This document shows positions 30,326 to 40,663 of a stretch of DNA of 64,000 nucleotides, piece after piece. The stretch spans positions 248,001 through 312,000 of the forward strand of contig JASANG010003292.1 in NCBI GenBank assembly GCA_030248215.1. Reading direction: 5' to 3'. The notes under the pieces are model-generated. The model did no database searches and was not told the origin of the DNA. It was given only the letters and a program-made list of their open reading frames with translations. This DNA comes from Enoplolaimus lenunculus. Its lineage: Eukaryota > Nematoda > Enoplea > Enoplida > Thoracostomopsidae. A program made the translations under genes and the position numbers. How positions within the stretch are numbered: the stretch's first letter is position 1; every line of letters starts with the position of its first letter.

Positions 30326-30765
30326 TACTTTGCTTGGCACTGTGAAATGTTCGTGATTTTGATATGGTTTCCACCAATCAGCAACTTTTACTGTTCTTTT
30401 CTCAATGACGCTATACAGCTCCGGTGCAGAATTGCAGGCATTTACCCCGTTTTATTGCCCAACCTAAACCAAATATACACCGATAATTACCAATAACAGT
30501 AACAAATTAATGCTATTGTTTTGTGGCAAACCAATTTTCCAACGTATTTCCAAATTCCAACCAAAACCCCATTTAGAATTGGTTAACTTTTCCCAGATTT
30601 CCCAAGTTTCTCTCAAATTTCGCATGTTATTCCATAAACTCAAGTGACTAAAGTTGCTGTATAAATCCCTGCGATATACGCTGCCCCACACAACAACAAC
30701 AACAACAACCCAATTCCGAGTTTGTTTACAAATCGAGCTACCATGGTAATCCTAATCCAAACCTA
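30326..30765. other. Unassigned, with a short CAA run
   Basis: ACAACAACAACAACAACAAC lies at 30691-30709. A tract around 30590-30630 repeats TTTCCCA and AATTTC words. The 75-codon minus frame here has no domain. Confidence 0.4.
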
Positions 30766-31050
30766 GGCTCATGTAAACATCAGGGGCGGAACGGTTTTCT
30801 GTGGAACTATAGAAAAGAATAATCTTAACTTTTAGATTGATTTTTTGCTTGGCATAAGCTTAGACTTAGGCTTAGGAATATGCTCATTCTTACGCTTAGG
30901 CTTAGGCTTAGGCTTAGGAATATGCTCATTCTTACGCTTAGGCTTAGGCTTCGGCTTAGGAATATGCTCATTAATACGCTTAGGCTTGGGCTTAGGCTTA
31001 GGCTTAGGTATATGCTTATAACTGTTCCGCCCCTGTTCTTTACATTGACC
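30766..31050 (+). mobile_element. TTAGGC-B MITE with tandem core
   Basis: GGCTCATGTAAACATCAGGG to CGCCCCTGTTCTTTACATTG then ACC. Flanks CAAACCTA and CAAAACTA match at 7 of 8. The core holds three near-identical units GGAATATGCTCATTCTTACG plus TTAGGC runs, period about 40 bp. Confidence 0.92.
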
Positions 31051-31321
31051 CAAAACTATATCAAGTCCGTAACTCCGCTGCAACTCGTTTTACCAGCTAA
31101 CTTTAAAACACAACCTTAAAGAAAAAATGTAAATTTCTGACGCGAATTATTAAAAATCTAACTTAACTCATTTGATGAGTTGGCTACCCTGTCCAGGTGT
31201 CTCGACCTAATTTGCATGCAGTGACCGAATCCCTGTTCCACTTTCTGAAATCAGGCTACTCTTATAGGTACTACCCTCCACTGCAATATATAAAGCTCGA
31301 ACACTCACGATACGTAATTTG

Positions 31322-31412
31322 CAGCGTGTAACCGAATATCTGTTTCCGTTTCCGGTAAAAATCGGTGTCTGTTTCCGTTTCCGTTATTTTTACTATCCGT
31401 TTACCCCCTATG
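31322..31412 (+). mobile_element. 91-bp hAT-like MITE, family M (copy 2), perfect TSD
   Basis: CAGCGTGTAACCGAATATC to CTATCCGTTTACCCCCTATG. GTAATTTG flanks both sides exactly (31314-31321, 31413-31420). The interior repeats GTTTCCGTTTCCG. Confidence 0.9.
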
Positions 31413-31420
31413 GTAATTTG

Positions 31421-31807
31421 GTTATCATTCCAACAACTCATGCTCATTAATTCAGGTTATGTATGACGCAATACTTTATACAATGATGTCGGCGTTTAAA
31501 ATATTTTTACACTGACTTTGCTCTACGTACAAGTATTACGTCAAACCATGCTTAAATGTCACGGTTTCATGAAACGTGTGATTTTTCGACCGGAAAAACT
31601 TTCGAGAGCCCATATATTTGTGTAGTTTGTGCACGGGCGTACTAGCGGAACTACAGTGGAAATATATCCGGTTCCGGAAACTATTGGAGACACCAGAAAA
31701 TAGCAATTTCATTTAACGCTTTGAGAACAAAACCGTAAAGATCCATAAAGGCAAAAAATTACGCCGTTATACCTCCCGAATAGGTATCCTCGCTGCAAAC
31801 CTGAATT
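31421..31807. other. Unassigned stretch
   Basis: No repeat partner and no coding frame. CCGGTTCCGG occurs once at 31667. Confidence 0.45.
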
Positions 31808-31815
31808 CATACTCT

Positions 31816-32105
31816 GGCCAATGCAAAACAATAGGTACGGAACAGTATTATAAAGCATAAGAGTAAGCATGAGCCTAAGAATATGTTTAAGCCAAGGGGT
31901 AAAGATGAAGTGGCCAATGTAAAGAACAGAGGCGAAATAGTATTATAAGCATATTCCTAAGCCTAAGCCTAGCCTAAGCGTAAGAATGAGCATATTCCTA
32001 AGCCTAAGCCTGAGCCTAAGCCAAGCAAAAAAATATTCTAAAGCTTAAGCTTACTCTTTTCTAGTCGCACAGAAAAACGTTGCGCCCCTGATCTTTAAAT
32101 GGGTC
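31816..32105 (-). mobile_element. TTAGGC-B MITE with a duplicated left arm, perfect TSD
   Basis: Two left arms in a row: GGCCAATGCAAAACAATAGG at 31816 and GGCCAATGTAAAGAACAGAG at 31912. One right arm ends TGATCTTTAAATGGGTC. CATACTCT is repeated exactly outside the first left arm (31808-31815) and after the right arm (32106-32113), so the compound form is a single insertion or a later self-insertion. Confidence 0.88.
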
Positions 32106-32113
32106 CATACTCT

Positions 32114-32349
32114 TAAAAGCCATGCTAACTCTCATGTCAGCAGTATACGGACGAATACGTAGAAAGGTTTTTGCTTTCACCAAATGCCAGGAGGGTCGTA
32201 TACAATTGAAAAGTTGACAGGTCCCCTCTCACGAAATTTTTAAACCAAATAATAAAAGCACACCTATTTTAGAACCAGAATCGAATAGAGAGGTCAAAAA
32301 TTATTTTCTCGCTCGCTACGCTGGCTTGCAGAACCAGTGTTATATATTT
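32114..32349. other. Unassigned short stretch
   Basis: AT-rich, nothing recognised. Confidence 0.4.
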
Positions 32350-32357
32350 TACCGTTT

Positions 32358-32510
32358 GGCCCATGTCTAGAAAACGGCCGGATCGTTTTCCGGGAGGGCT
32401 ATAATAGAGTCAGTTTATTAGCTTTAGACTAGTTTTTTGCTTAGGCTTAGGCTTTAGGCTTAGGAATATGCTTATACTATACTGTTCCGACACTGTTCTA
32501 TACATGGGCC
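32358..32510 (+). mobile_element. TTAGGC-C MITE, short core
   Basis: GGCCCATGTCTAGAAAACGG to CACTGTTCTATACATGGGCC. Flanks TACCGTTT and TTAGGGTT are only partly alike. Confidence 0.88.
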
Positions 32511-33147
32511 TTAGGGTTTATACCCGGCCGAAATGAAAATGTGGCTAAGCCCCCAGCAACGGCCCGTCCTTTATGTTCGTTGGCATTTCCACGTTTTCAA
32601 GCGTCGTGCGTCATATGGTTTATCATGGAGTTCATGTAGCAGACTTTGAAACACTAAAAAACAAGCTGTATTGACGTGTTTTGCCCACGCTTTGGGTGTT
32701 TTTTGAGGCAAATCGGACTGAGGTTTTTGATATTTTAAGGCGTTTTTTTGGATTTCGCATAGTATTGTAAGCAGCGGCGAAGCTATTTGATTCCTGATGG
32801 ATCAGGTGTAGAACGGATTGTAACAATAAACGGAAACGTAAAATGGATATTGAAGTATGTATAAACGTTTCAAAGATGTTGTATTTTCCTGCCAACACAA
32901 TTATAAGGCATGTAAATATTCACACGGGGATTTATTAAATTTAAACAAAACAAAACATAGCGGATGCATTGAAATTTTGAAAGATTTTGGACGAATTTCG
33001 TAATTTTTATTTCATATCGAACAATTGCAGCATATCTGTAATGAAAAATTACGAGATATGAAATAGCGCATTTTCTGGTAAAGTAATTTTACAACGCTGC
33101 GATTATTCAGTTTTTTTTTTTCTTCGCACAAAAATGTTAAAATCCCA
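32511..33147. other. Unassigned stretch
   Basis: No repeats recognised. A minus frame of 88 codons (32632-32898) lacks any motif. The run of T at 33110 precedes the large TIR element. Confidence 0.4.
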
Positions 33148-34083
33148 TTATTGAGCGAAGCGAAACTCCGCGCGAAGCTCGGAGTTTCGCGAAGCGTTTT
33201 ATGTTTTGTACTTGGGGGTCGAAAGGTGGATGTCCGTCCGTCCGTCTGTCCGTCCGAAAAGAATCTCAGGAATGGCTGAACCGATTTTGATAAACTTTTT
33301 TTGTTTGAAAGTCAATTATCCTGGGGTGTTAACCTCGCATTGGAGTTTTAAAATTGCAAGCCGTTTAGTAGCTACAGGCTAATTTGCATAATGAAATAAG
33401 CCTAAATTAGGACTTTCCATAAGATTTCACTAATTATTACAGTTAGAAGCAATCTAACTTTAGCATTAAAGGGTTTTTGGGTGCGAGGAACCTACGTAGA
33501 CTGTTTACAAACCTCCAAACCCGATGATTGAGCAGTTAGCTAATAGATAATTTGCATATTAGCATAGTTTATAAACCTAAATTACGACTTTTTACAATAT
33601 TTCACTAGTTATTAAGGTTAAAAGCAATATAATTTCAGCACAAAAGGGTTTTTAGGTGCATGGAATTTGAATAAATAGTTTACAAACATCCAAAACCGAT
33701 AATTGAATAGTTACCTAATACCTAATTTGCATATTAGCTTAATTAACAAGGCAAAACTATGACTTTTTAAATTATTTCAATAATTTTTAGGGTTCACTGA
33801 AGGTTTTTGGGTGCGAGGAATCTGAATAAATTGTTTACAAACCTCCAACACCGATAATTGAATAGTTAGCTAATAGATAATTTGCATATTAGCTTAATTG
33901 ACAAGACAAAATTAGGACTTTTTAAATTATTCCAAAAATTATAGGGTGGCTGAAGGGTTTTTGGGTGCGAGGAATCTGAGGAAATTGCTTACAAACCTCC
34001 AAAACCGATAAATGAATAGTTAGCTAATAACTAATTTGCATATTACCTTAATTGCTTACGTGTGTTCGAGCTTCGCTCAATAA
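33148..34083 (+). mobile_element. 0.94-kb TIR element made of five octamer-bearing tandem units
   Basis: TTATTGAGCGAAGC at the left end and GCTTCGCTCAATAA at the right end are inverted. A leader (33165-33330) has GCGAAGCTCGGAGTTTCGCG, a run of GTCCGTCCGTCTGTCCG, and GGCTGAACCGATTTTGATAA. Then come about five units of 154-175 bp, each with TTTTTGGGTGCGAGGAA, ACAAACCTCCAAAACCGAT and AATTTGCATATTAGC. The octamer ATTTGCAT occurs at about 33382, 33550, 33725, 33880 and 34034. No ORF. The superfamily is unknown. Confidence 0.8.
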
Positions 34084-34179
34084 ATGTAGTCCCACTACGA
34101 CTGGTAAAACATTGTTTGACAGTTTTGTAATCTCACACATCATCACATTTAAAGATATTAATAATGACGGTACTGCAAC

Positions 34180-34262
34180 GGGCCCGTAGCCACAGGGAGG
34201 CCGGCCCTCGTGCTTGGAAGAATTTTGCACCCCTAGGAAATTGTCAGCCTTGCTTGTAAGTC
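34180..34262 (-). mobile_element. Family H, right part on the minus strand
   Basis: GGGCCCGTAGCCACAGGGAG, AATTTTGCACCCCTAGGAAA, CAGCCTTGCTTGTAAGTCAT: the reverse of the H right half. Confidence 0.62.
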
Positions 34263-34383
34263 ATCAATACAGAAGTAACTTGTTACACTGCTTTGAATTT
34301 CAATAAAATATTTTTTCAACCGGATAATCATTGAAACGACACCGACAGTGATATATGCAAAGCGAGAGTTGGAGAAAATTAAC

Positions 34384-34531
34384 GGCCAATGTATAGAACA
34401 GATCTGTAACAGTAGTATAAGCATATTTCTAAGTCGAAGTGTAACAATGAGCTTATACCCAAGCCTACGCTGAGCAAAAAAATTAGTGCAATCCTGCAGA
34501 AAAACGTTCTGAAAAAATGTGTACATGGGCC
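34384..34531 (-). mobile_element. TTAGGC-C MITE, short
   Basis: GGCCAATGTATAGAACAGAT to AAAAAATGTGTACATGGGCC. Flanks AAATTAAC and AAATATAC match at 6 of 8. Confidence 0.82.
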
Positions 34532-34758
34532 AAATATACATACACATACATGCCCTCCAGAATTTTTTTGGGCCATCATTACGGACTAAAACTTTTCTGT
34601 TGGACCCAAGTTTGTAGGGGAGCTGAACTCCAAATCGTCTACCTCCACGAGCCCGGATCACCACCTTTCGAAACGAAATCCTGGCTACGCACCTGAACAT
34701 TAAGTCATGAATGCCTTTGAAGTACCACCCCTCAGCTGGTGACAATAAAAGCAATCAC

Positions 34759-34944
34759 CAGGACCGGAGCAGCCTCCCCCCATACCCCCATTTGGGTGGT
34801 CCACTCCTAAAGGGGCCCCCACCCTAAGCCTTTGAAACAAAAACCGCTTAAATTTTAAAAGGCCTCTGGCGTCTCGCTCGCTAGTTTGGAGGCCCCCACC
34901 CTGGGATTTGGGGGGAGCCCTCTCCCCTGCCTGCTCCGGCACAG
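34759..34944 (-). mobile_element. hAT-like MITE, family G (copy 3)
   Basis: CAGGACCGGAGCAGCC to GCCTGCTCCGGCACAG. Flanks GCAATCAC and GCAACCAG match at 6 of 8. The TTTGAAACAAAAACCGCTTA block links it to the copy at 5935. Just before it, a 45-bp block with GAATGCCTTTGAAGTACC is repeated at 35207. Confidence 0.75.
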
Positions 34945-34964
34945 GCAACCAGAAGACTTGAGAG

Positions 34965-35182
34965 AATGCGCGCGCCGTCCGTTACGGTGCGTCACTCACC
35001 CGTACGGCGCCGTCTGTCACCGTCCGTTACCCGTACGGCGCCGTCCGCAACCGTCCGTTACCCGTACGGCGCTGTCTGAGGTTCACACCACCCGTTACCA
35101 TACGCTATCGTACGTGAATTATTTGCGTACAATACCGCACAGTGACGAACGGCGCCGCACATCAAAAAAACTATAGCGCAAC
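34965..35182 (+). mobile_element. Family P (copy 2), expanded
   Basis: The interior repeats CCGTCCGTTACCCGTACGG (two full units and part-units, period about 38 bp). The right end is ACTATAGCGCAACC followed by TTA. CpG density is very high. Confidence 0.72.
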
Positions 35183-35429
35183 CTTACCCCACGTGAACAC
35201 TCAAATAATGAATGTCTTTGAAGTACCGCCCCTCAGAAGACGGCGACAATAACCAATCAGACAGCTTGAAAAAATACAATACACAACAACCATGGCAATA
35301 CACAAACCACATTTCGACGAACAGCCGAATGGTATTTTTTGTTATTTTGCTCATGTTTACACAGTCGGTTGCTTTCAAAGAATAATGCATAATCATAACG
35401 GACCGGTCACCAAGGGGACTGCGCAAGCA

Positions 35430-35570
35430 GGGACGGCTCACCCCTCCTTGAGCAATTTTCCCCCCTAAGATTTCAACATCGCTTGTAAGTTAACGAAAAC
35501 CATTATATACCTCTCTTTGTTAAATTTTTTATTTTTAACCCCCCTAGCAAGGTGAGCTGGCTATAGACCT
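35430..35570 (-). mobile_element. Family H on the minus strand
   Basis: GGGACGGCTCACCCCTCC, CATCGCTTGTAAGTTAACGA, CCCCCCTAGCAAGGTGAGCT then GGCTATAGACC. Confidence 0.7.
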
Positions 35571-35701
35571 GAATCAAAACACATTATACATATTACACAA
35601 CACATTTAAACAACTTCGCAAAATAAATACATACACATTTATTTAATATTACATGAAACAGCTTATACGCAATAGAGATAGCAACCAAAGGTATATAGTC
35701 G

Positions 35702-35886
35702 GGCCAATGTTGCTTTTAGGGTCGTAACAGTAGATTAAGCGTATTCCTAAGCCTAAGCCTAAGCGTTGCAAAAATGTGTTCCTAAGCCTAAACCTAAAGA
35801 CTAAGCAAAAAATGTAACCTAGAACCAAAACCGACTTTTTTATACAGCCACAAGAAACCTGGACGACCCTTAAAGTAACATGGGCC
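35702..35886 (-). mobile_element. TTAGGC-A MITE
   Basis: GGCCAATGTTGCTTTTAGGG to ACCCTTAAAGTAACATGGGC then C. Flanks TATAGTCG and TATAGTTG match at 7 of 8. Confidence 0.92.
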
Positions 35887-36330
35887 TATAGTTGTACGAT
35901 TATGTGTATTAATTATTGTTTGGGTGTCGGATACACGTAATTATGTGTATGTTTTTATTATGTTCTGTAGTCGGATATTCAATATGTGTATTCGTTAAGA
36001 ATATTGTTGTGTGTATGTATTTATGTTCGATGTAAACATGTGTGCCTTCTATTGTACACTTCACATTGCAATATACACTTATCGTTGTTTTGTGTGTACA
36101 GCTTTGTCTAAATGTATATGGTACGTATATTATGTGCATGAATATTTGTGTATCATATATATTGCGTGTATGTATATTTGTTTATCATATATTATGTGTA
36201 TGTATATCCGTATATAATATATATAATGTGTATGTATATCTGTGTATCATACGTTTATTATGTGTATGTATATGTGTGTGTCGTATGATCGTTGTTCTGT
36301 GTGTGTATTTATATTTTCATTATACACAGC
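35887..36330. repeat. TGTGTATGTATAT-type degenerate minisatellite
   Basis: About 440 bp of loosely repeated ATTATGTGTATGTATATCTG words, most regular at 36160-36290 with a period near 35 bp. It generates overlapping Tyr/Ile/Cys-rich frames that are not genes. Confidence 0.85.
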
Positions 36331-36497
36331 TGATTAAAAAAGTGTTATCGGTTGTTCCAGAATCCAGATGGTTCTGGTCGCATACAAAAGAGCAGAGAGA
36401 CAATGCATAAAACTGAGGATAGAATATCTGGGATTTGGTATAATATGAAGCTGGTTGAGCTAAATCCTAGATTTTAGGTAAAATATATAGAAGTTTT

Positions 36498-36670
36498 GGC
36501 CAATGTAAACAACAGGGGCGGAACAGTATTATAAACATATTCCTAAGTCAAAGCCTAAGCCTAGGCGTAAGAATGAGTTTATTCTTTATAGCCTATAAGC
36601 CTAAGCCAAGGAAAAATAGTCTAAAGCTTAAGCTTATTCTGTTGTAGTCCCACAGAAAAACGTTCCGTAG
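36498..36670 (-). mobile_element. TTAGGC-B MITE, right end missing
   Basis: GGCCAATGTAAACAACAGGG through CCCACAGAAAAACGTTCCG. The final 20 bp of the right arm are replaced by GTAGGGTTGAACCAATG. Confidence 0.85.
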
Positions 36671-37660
36671 GGTTGAACCAATGTGGTGCCGGGTGGTGTA
36701 CTATCAGAGCGACCCATGTCGAAATTGGTACAGACAAGAAAGTACTACTAAAAAACCATGAATTATTCTCGTGGTCACAAATTTTTTTAGACAGGACAGC
36801 GGCGTTGGAACCAAAATATAGGGGGGCACAATGGTACATAAAACTGGTTCAATACTTACGAGTGTTATTTCGCCAAAATCACTTTGTTTTGCGAGAAAAT
36901 GATACACAAGATGTTCCAACAAAATTATCTATTTTTAATTCTACAGTACTGGGAAAGTTTTGCATATTGATATTGTGGGCTCTGAGCGATAAGTTAGGGA
37001 GCGGGGGGGGTCAACTATCGTCATCCCCCCAGTTCTGTCGCCTAATGCACCAGGTTATAGCGTTGAAACCGTTGGTTACGCCATTGCCAGTGGTACGCAG
37101 ACTAGCTATGTGATTTATATTCATGAAGAATATAAAATACATTCTAGAAGAATAGTATAAAATAGATATTTTTAGCTATTATCATGCAATGTAGTGAAAG
37201 TATACGAGTTCGTTGACGTCCAACGGCAACTTTTATACTTTTATCAAAAAAATATTCGCTGTTTATACTTTCGATAGCATTACATAGCTAGGCGTTGTGT
37301 TTGGTTTTTTGTGTATGTTGACATTTGTGGCCCTGGTGTGTGGCTGTTTTGAGTGCGTTTTTTGTAGCGAGCTTAGGCACTTGTATAACAGCTGATATAT
37401 TGAAGGTTTGAGCTTAATAGATAGGCTTGGTTTGCCCGACTAGTGTAAAACAGTATCACGTATCTAAAGTCTACTTGTATATACTGGATCTATGGTTTTG
37501 TATTGAATTTGGCATACCAAATAGATGCATAGCGTATGCTGATTGGAATTTTTTTTGCGATATAGCCGAATTGGGAGCATTTGGTAAAGTCGTTTTTAGC
37601 GTGTTTGATGTTTAAATTCGCCGTGGATATAAGATGTAAGACAGGGTGTCTTATGTTTGT
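36671..37660. other. Unassigned, about 1 kb, probably containing a worn hAT-like element
   Basis: GGTTACGCCATTGCCAGTGG (37075) resembles a hAT end of the CAGTGGCGTAACC type, and there are two C/G runs at 36826 and 37003. A 146-codon plus frame (36673-37113) spans this and has two long antisense frames too. I see no domain, so I do not call it a gene. 37104-37660 is featureless. Confidence 0.4.
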
Positions 37661-37668
37661 CAAATTTC

Positions 37669-38145
37669 GGCCCGTTTATGGAACAGGGTCGGAACGTTTT
37701 CCTGCGAGACAATAACAGAGTTAGCTTAAGCTTAGACAAACTTTTTGTTTAGGTTTGTGCTTACGCTTAGGATAAAGCTCATCCGTACGCTTAGGCATAG
37801 GTTCATCCGTACGTTTAGGCTTAGGCTTAGGCTTAGGTATAGGTATAGTTCATCCGTACGCTTAGGCTTAGACTTTTAGGTATAGGTTCATCCGTACGCT
37901 TAGGCATAGGCTTAGGTATAGGTATAGGTTCATCCGTACGCTTAGGCTTAGGCTTAGGCTTAGGTATAGGTTCATCCGTACGCTTAGGCTTAGGTATAGG
38001 TTCATCCGTACGCTTAGGCTTAGGTATAGGTTCATACGTACGCTTAGGCTTAGACTTAGGCTTAGGTATAGGTTCATCCGTACGCTTAGGCTTAGGCTTA
38101 GGAATACGCTTATACTACAGTCCGGCTCTGTTCTATACATGGGCC
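37669..38145 (+). mobile_element. TTAGGC-C MITE with a long minisatellite core, perfect TSD
   Basis: GGCCCGTTTATGGAACAGGG to GGCTCTGTTCTATACATGGG then CC. CAAATTTC flanks both sides exactly (37661-37668, 38146-38153). The core is about 10 units of GGTTCATCCGTACGCTTAGG with variable TTAGGC/TATAGG filling, making this copy twice the usual length. Confidence 0.95.
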
Positions 38146-38224
38146 CAAATTTCAAACAAATTCATGGGGCGCTAGAAAAATATACTACGCAGGCGTAGCG
38201 TTAGAATTACAAGGGAGTTTTTAT

Positions 38225-38315
38225 AATATAAGGACAGCTACTGCAAAACGTCACCCCTCGTCTTCAAAATGGCAGACGACGCCGCACGACAAGTATAACG
38301 CGACCCTAAATCGTC
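38225..38315 (-). mobile_element. Family P fragment
   Basis: GCAGACGACGCCGCACGACA and AGTATAACGCGACCC then TAA match one P end. Confidence 0.5.
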
Positions 38316-38692
38316 AAAGAAACAAGAGCTTAAATTTTGACAGTTCAAGTTTAAAACTTTATTAATTGAACAAATTTTACCATTGTTTGAACATTTAAAC
38401 TATCGAATTTCGCTTCGGGTTCGGCTCTGGCAAATTTTATCAGTATCATCAAATCACTGTGTAACCCACTTGTGGATTCAAAAGAGGTTCGTTTCAGTAC
38501 TATATAGAATGATGCTGATTGGGTGTGGCTCCAAAATTCACGTATCTGCCGCATAGGCATCTTATTGATAAAATATTATGAGCGAAGGTAGCGAGAAGAA
38601 AAGACGTATGTTTTTGTGTTCAAACTTGGGAAAAAATTGAAGTTATAAGTCCTGGGACAGTTTTTAAAATTAATTTTGTTTTTTTCCAACGC

Positions 38693-38862
38693 CGACGCGA
38701 CCCCTTAGCCAAAGAGGGCAAGGGCGGCGTTGCCCCCCCTGGAAAAATTTTGCCCCCCCCCCTAGAAAATTTTTTCAACCTTGCTCGTAAGTCACTGAAA
38801 ACCCTTGTAGGCCCCTTCTGAAAATGATTCAGCTCTCCTAGCAAGGTGAGCTGGCTACGCCT
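38693..38862 (-). mobile_element. Family H on the minus strand, near full length
   Basis: TAGCCAAAGAGGGCAAGGG, CCCCCCCTAGAAAATTTTTT, CTTGCTCGTAAGTCACTGAA, CTAGCAAGGTGAGCTGGCTA. Confidence 0.75.
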
Positions 38863-38884
38863 GCGCCGACGGTGTTATGGTAAG

Positions 38885-39106
38885 GGTCCGTATTCTCAAA
38901 TGTGTGAAGCACCAATAACCAGTTGGTGATAGGTCTGGGAACTTTTGAACCAGGGAATGCTAAGGCTCAAAATTCAGCACATTTTTCGTATATGGTTTGC
39001 GCTACTTTGGTAGCAAGTTTTAGTTAAACAACTACAATAGTTTGTGAGTTTGAAAATTTATTACTAAATGATGATAGTTGCTATACGCATTTGAAAATAT
39101 GAAACA
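38885..39106 (+). mobile_element. MITE family S (copy 1)
   Basis: GTCCGTATTCTCAAATGTGT at left and TATACGCATTTGAAAATATG at right are inverted. Middle words CCAGTTGGTGATAGGTCT and AAATTCAGCACATTTTT are shared with 41554, 53797 and 63505. Confidence 0.72.
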
Positions 39107-39307
39107 AGATTTCAGTTGCATATAAATACGGATACTTAAAGTATAAGCAAATGCCTCACAACTTGGGCAGGATCTGAGATTTCTGAACATAATGGCTCCA
39201 TGTAAAGATGAGGGGCTGAACGTTTTTTGTGGGGTTGCAATAGAGTAAGCTTTAAGCTTTGGACTATTTTTTTGCTTCGGCTTAGGCTTAGGTATAAAGC
39301 TCATTCT

Positions 39308-39585
39308 CATTAGTGGGTCCAGAGTGGGGTGAGGGAACGTACGCCCCCAGTCAGAAATTTTTTGTGATAAAATGGTAAGGTCATCTTACCTTACAATTTT
39401 TTCCCTCACAAATTTTGTTGTCAATTTTTACCCTCAAAAATTGTTTTATGATAAAGCCTTACAATTTTTCCCTTAGACAATTTTTTGGTTCTAAAATGAT
39501 AAGGTTCCTACTTTACAATTTTTGCGTTTCATAACATTGGCCAGGCCGCCCCCGTCAGAATTTTTTTCGATCCTCCTCACCTCTG
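39308..39585 (-). mobile_element. hAT-like MITE, family V (copy 4), nested
   Basis: CATTAGTGGGTCC to TCCTCCTCACCTCTG, flanked by CTCATTCT and CTCATTTT (7 of 8). The CTCATTCT target is the spacer word of the host MITE core. Confidence 0.85.
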
Positions 39586-39625
39586 CTCATTTTTAAGCTG
39601 AGGATTAGGCTTTGGAATATGCTTA

Positions 39626-40090
39626 CTATAGTGACCCGAAAAAAGGGGGGTAATAAGGGGGGGTTCCCATTTTGAGTCCCAATCAATAGGAGTCCGCATG
39701 CCTAAAAAGAGTCCGTAAGCGGATAGAGTCTCTAAACCCTAATTAGAGTCTAAACCCTAATTAGGGTCCATAAATATCAACTATCCTTAATTATAGCGCA
39801 TAAATGACTCCATCAACAGTTAAAGTTGAGTTCGAAACTTTAACGTATACTTAAGTTTTGAAAGTATATACATTCCTAAAAGGATAACCTTACATTACCG
39901 CTCAAGTTTTTATGCAAGACAAAAAACTTTTAATTCAACGGATAGTTGCAATACCGGAAATATATCAGAAAGAACCAAAGGTGGCGGAGAGCCGGTTGAA
40001 AATAAATACCAGTCCGTGACCGAATAACAGGGGTACCCTCTAGAGAGGGCAAATAAATATCAGCCCCCCTTTTTATTCGGGTTACTACAG
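39626..40090 (-). mobile_element. Family E MITE, 465 bp, nested, full length
   Basis: CTATAGTGACCCGAAAAAA to TTCGGGTTACTACAG, TA on both sides (39624-39625, 40091-40092), inserted into the host word GCTTATACTACTG. Confidence 0.92.
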
Positions 40091-40278
40091 TATACTACTG
40101 TAACTGACCTGTCCTATTCATTGGCGGCATAATGTAACCTTTTTCAACGTTGATAACCGGCATTGTATAGAATAGCATTAATTTTCCGGGATGAGCGGTC
40201 TCGGTCAAAATAGCGAAACCCATCCCTGTTAATTTGAAACCATAACGTCACCAACGGCATCGAAAGGTTTGCTTTATT

Positions 40279-40437
40279 GGCCCATGTAAAGATCAGGTGC
40301 TGAACATTTTTCTATGGGACTAGAAAACAGTAAGCTTAAGCTTTAGACTATTTTTTTGCTTGGCTTAGGCTTAGGCTTAGGCTTGTGCTTAGGAATATGC
40401 TTATAATACTGTACCGCCCCTGTTCTTTACATTGGCT
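40279..40437 (+). mobile_element. TTAGGC-B MITE
   Basis: GGCCCATGTAAAGATCAGGT to CCCTGTTCTTTACATTGGCT. Flanks GCTTTATT and GGTTTATT match at 7 of 8. Confidence 0.93.
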
Positions 40438-40663
40438 GGTTTATTTTAGATTTTGGCTAAAAACGTACCAAATATTGCTTGCGTGTGATCGGGTTTCAAT
40501 ATGTTTCGTTCAGTGGAAATTCATTCTTTTGTTTGCTTAAATGCCGCTTTTAACAATTTTTTCATGCGTTGTGTTTTAGATCGAGTTTACTCTAAGTGTA
40601 AGGGGGCGTAGCAATGGAAGAGGGGGCTAAAGGGACCGTGTCGTACGTCACTCACATATATGT

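Larger units (their letters stand above)
39194..40125 (+). mobile_element. TTAGGC-B/C MITE split by two other transposons
   Basis: GGCTCCATGTAAAGATGAGG and a short TTAGGC core are followed by family V (39308-39585), then GAGGATTAGGCTTTGGAATA, then family E (39626-40090), then TATACTACTGTAACTGACC and CCTATTCATTGGC. CATAAT is found on both outer flanks. Confidence 0.88.

Noticed and set aside
30832-31119. KPKPKPK / LRLRLRL repeat proteins here and at 1195, 24694, 41344, 48430, 63653
   Set aside because: All are translations of TTAGGC/CTAAGCC hexamers inside MITEs; the period-6 DNA gives dipeptide repeats in every frame.
36042-36410. Tyr/Cys/Ile-rich 122-residue ORF
   Set aside because: Product of the TGTGTATGTATAT minisatellite.
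36673-37113. 146-residue plus-strand ORF
   Set aside because: It spans G/C runs and a hAT-like end, has equally long antisense frames, and no recognisable domain.
37740-38110. Interstitial telomere or chromosome end (TTAGGC)
   Set aside because: Every TTAGGC run in the window is bounded by MITE arms and contains spacer words; there is no long pure array.
37740-38120. CRISPR-like array of regularly spaced units
   Set aside because: The unit spacing varies, the spacers are the same TTAGGC filler, it lies inside a MITE with TIRs and TSD, and the genome is eukaryotic.
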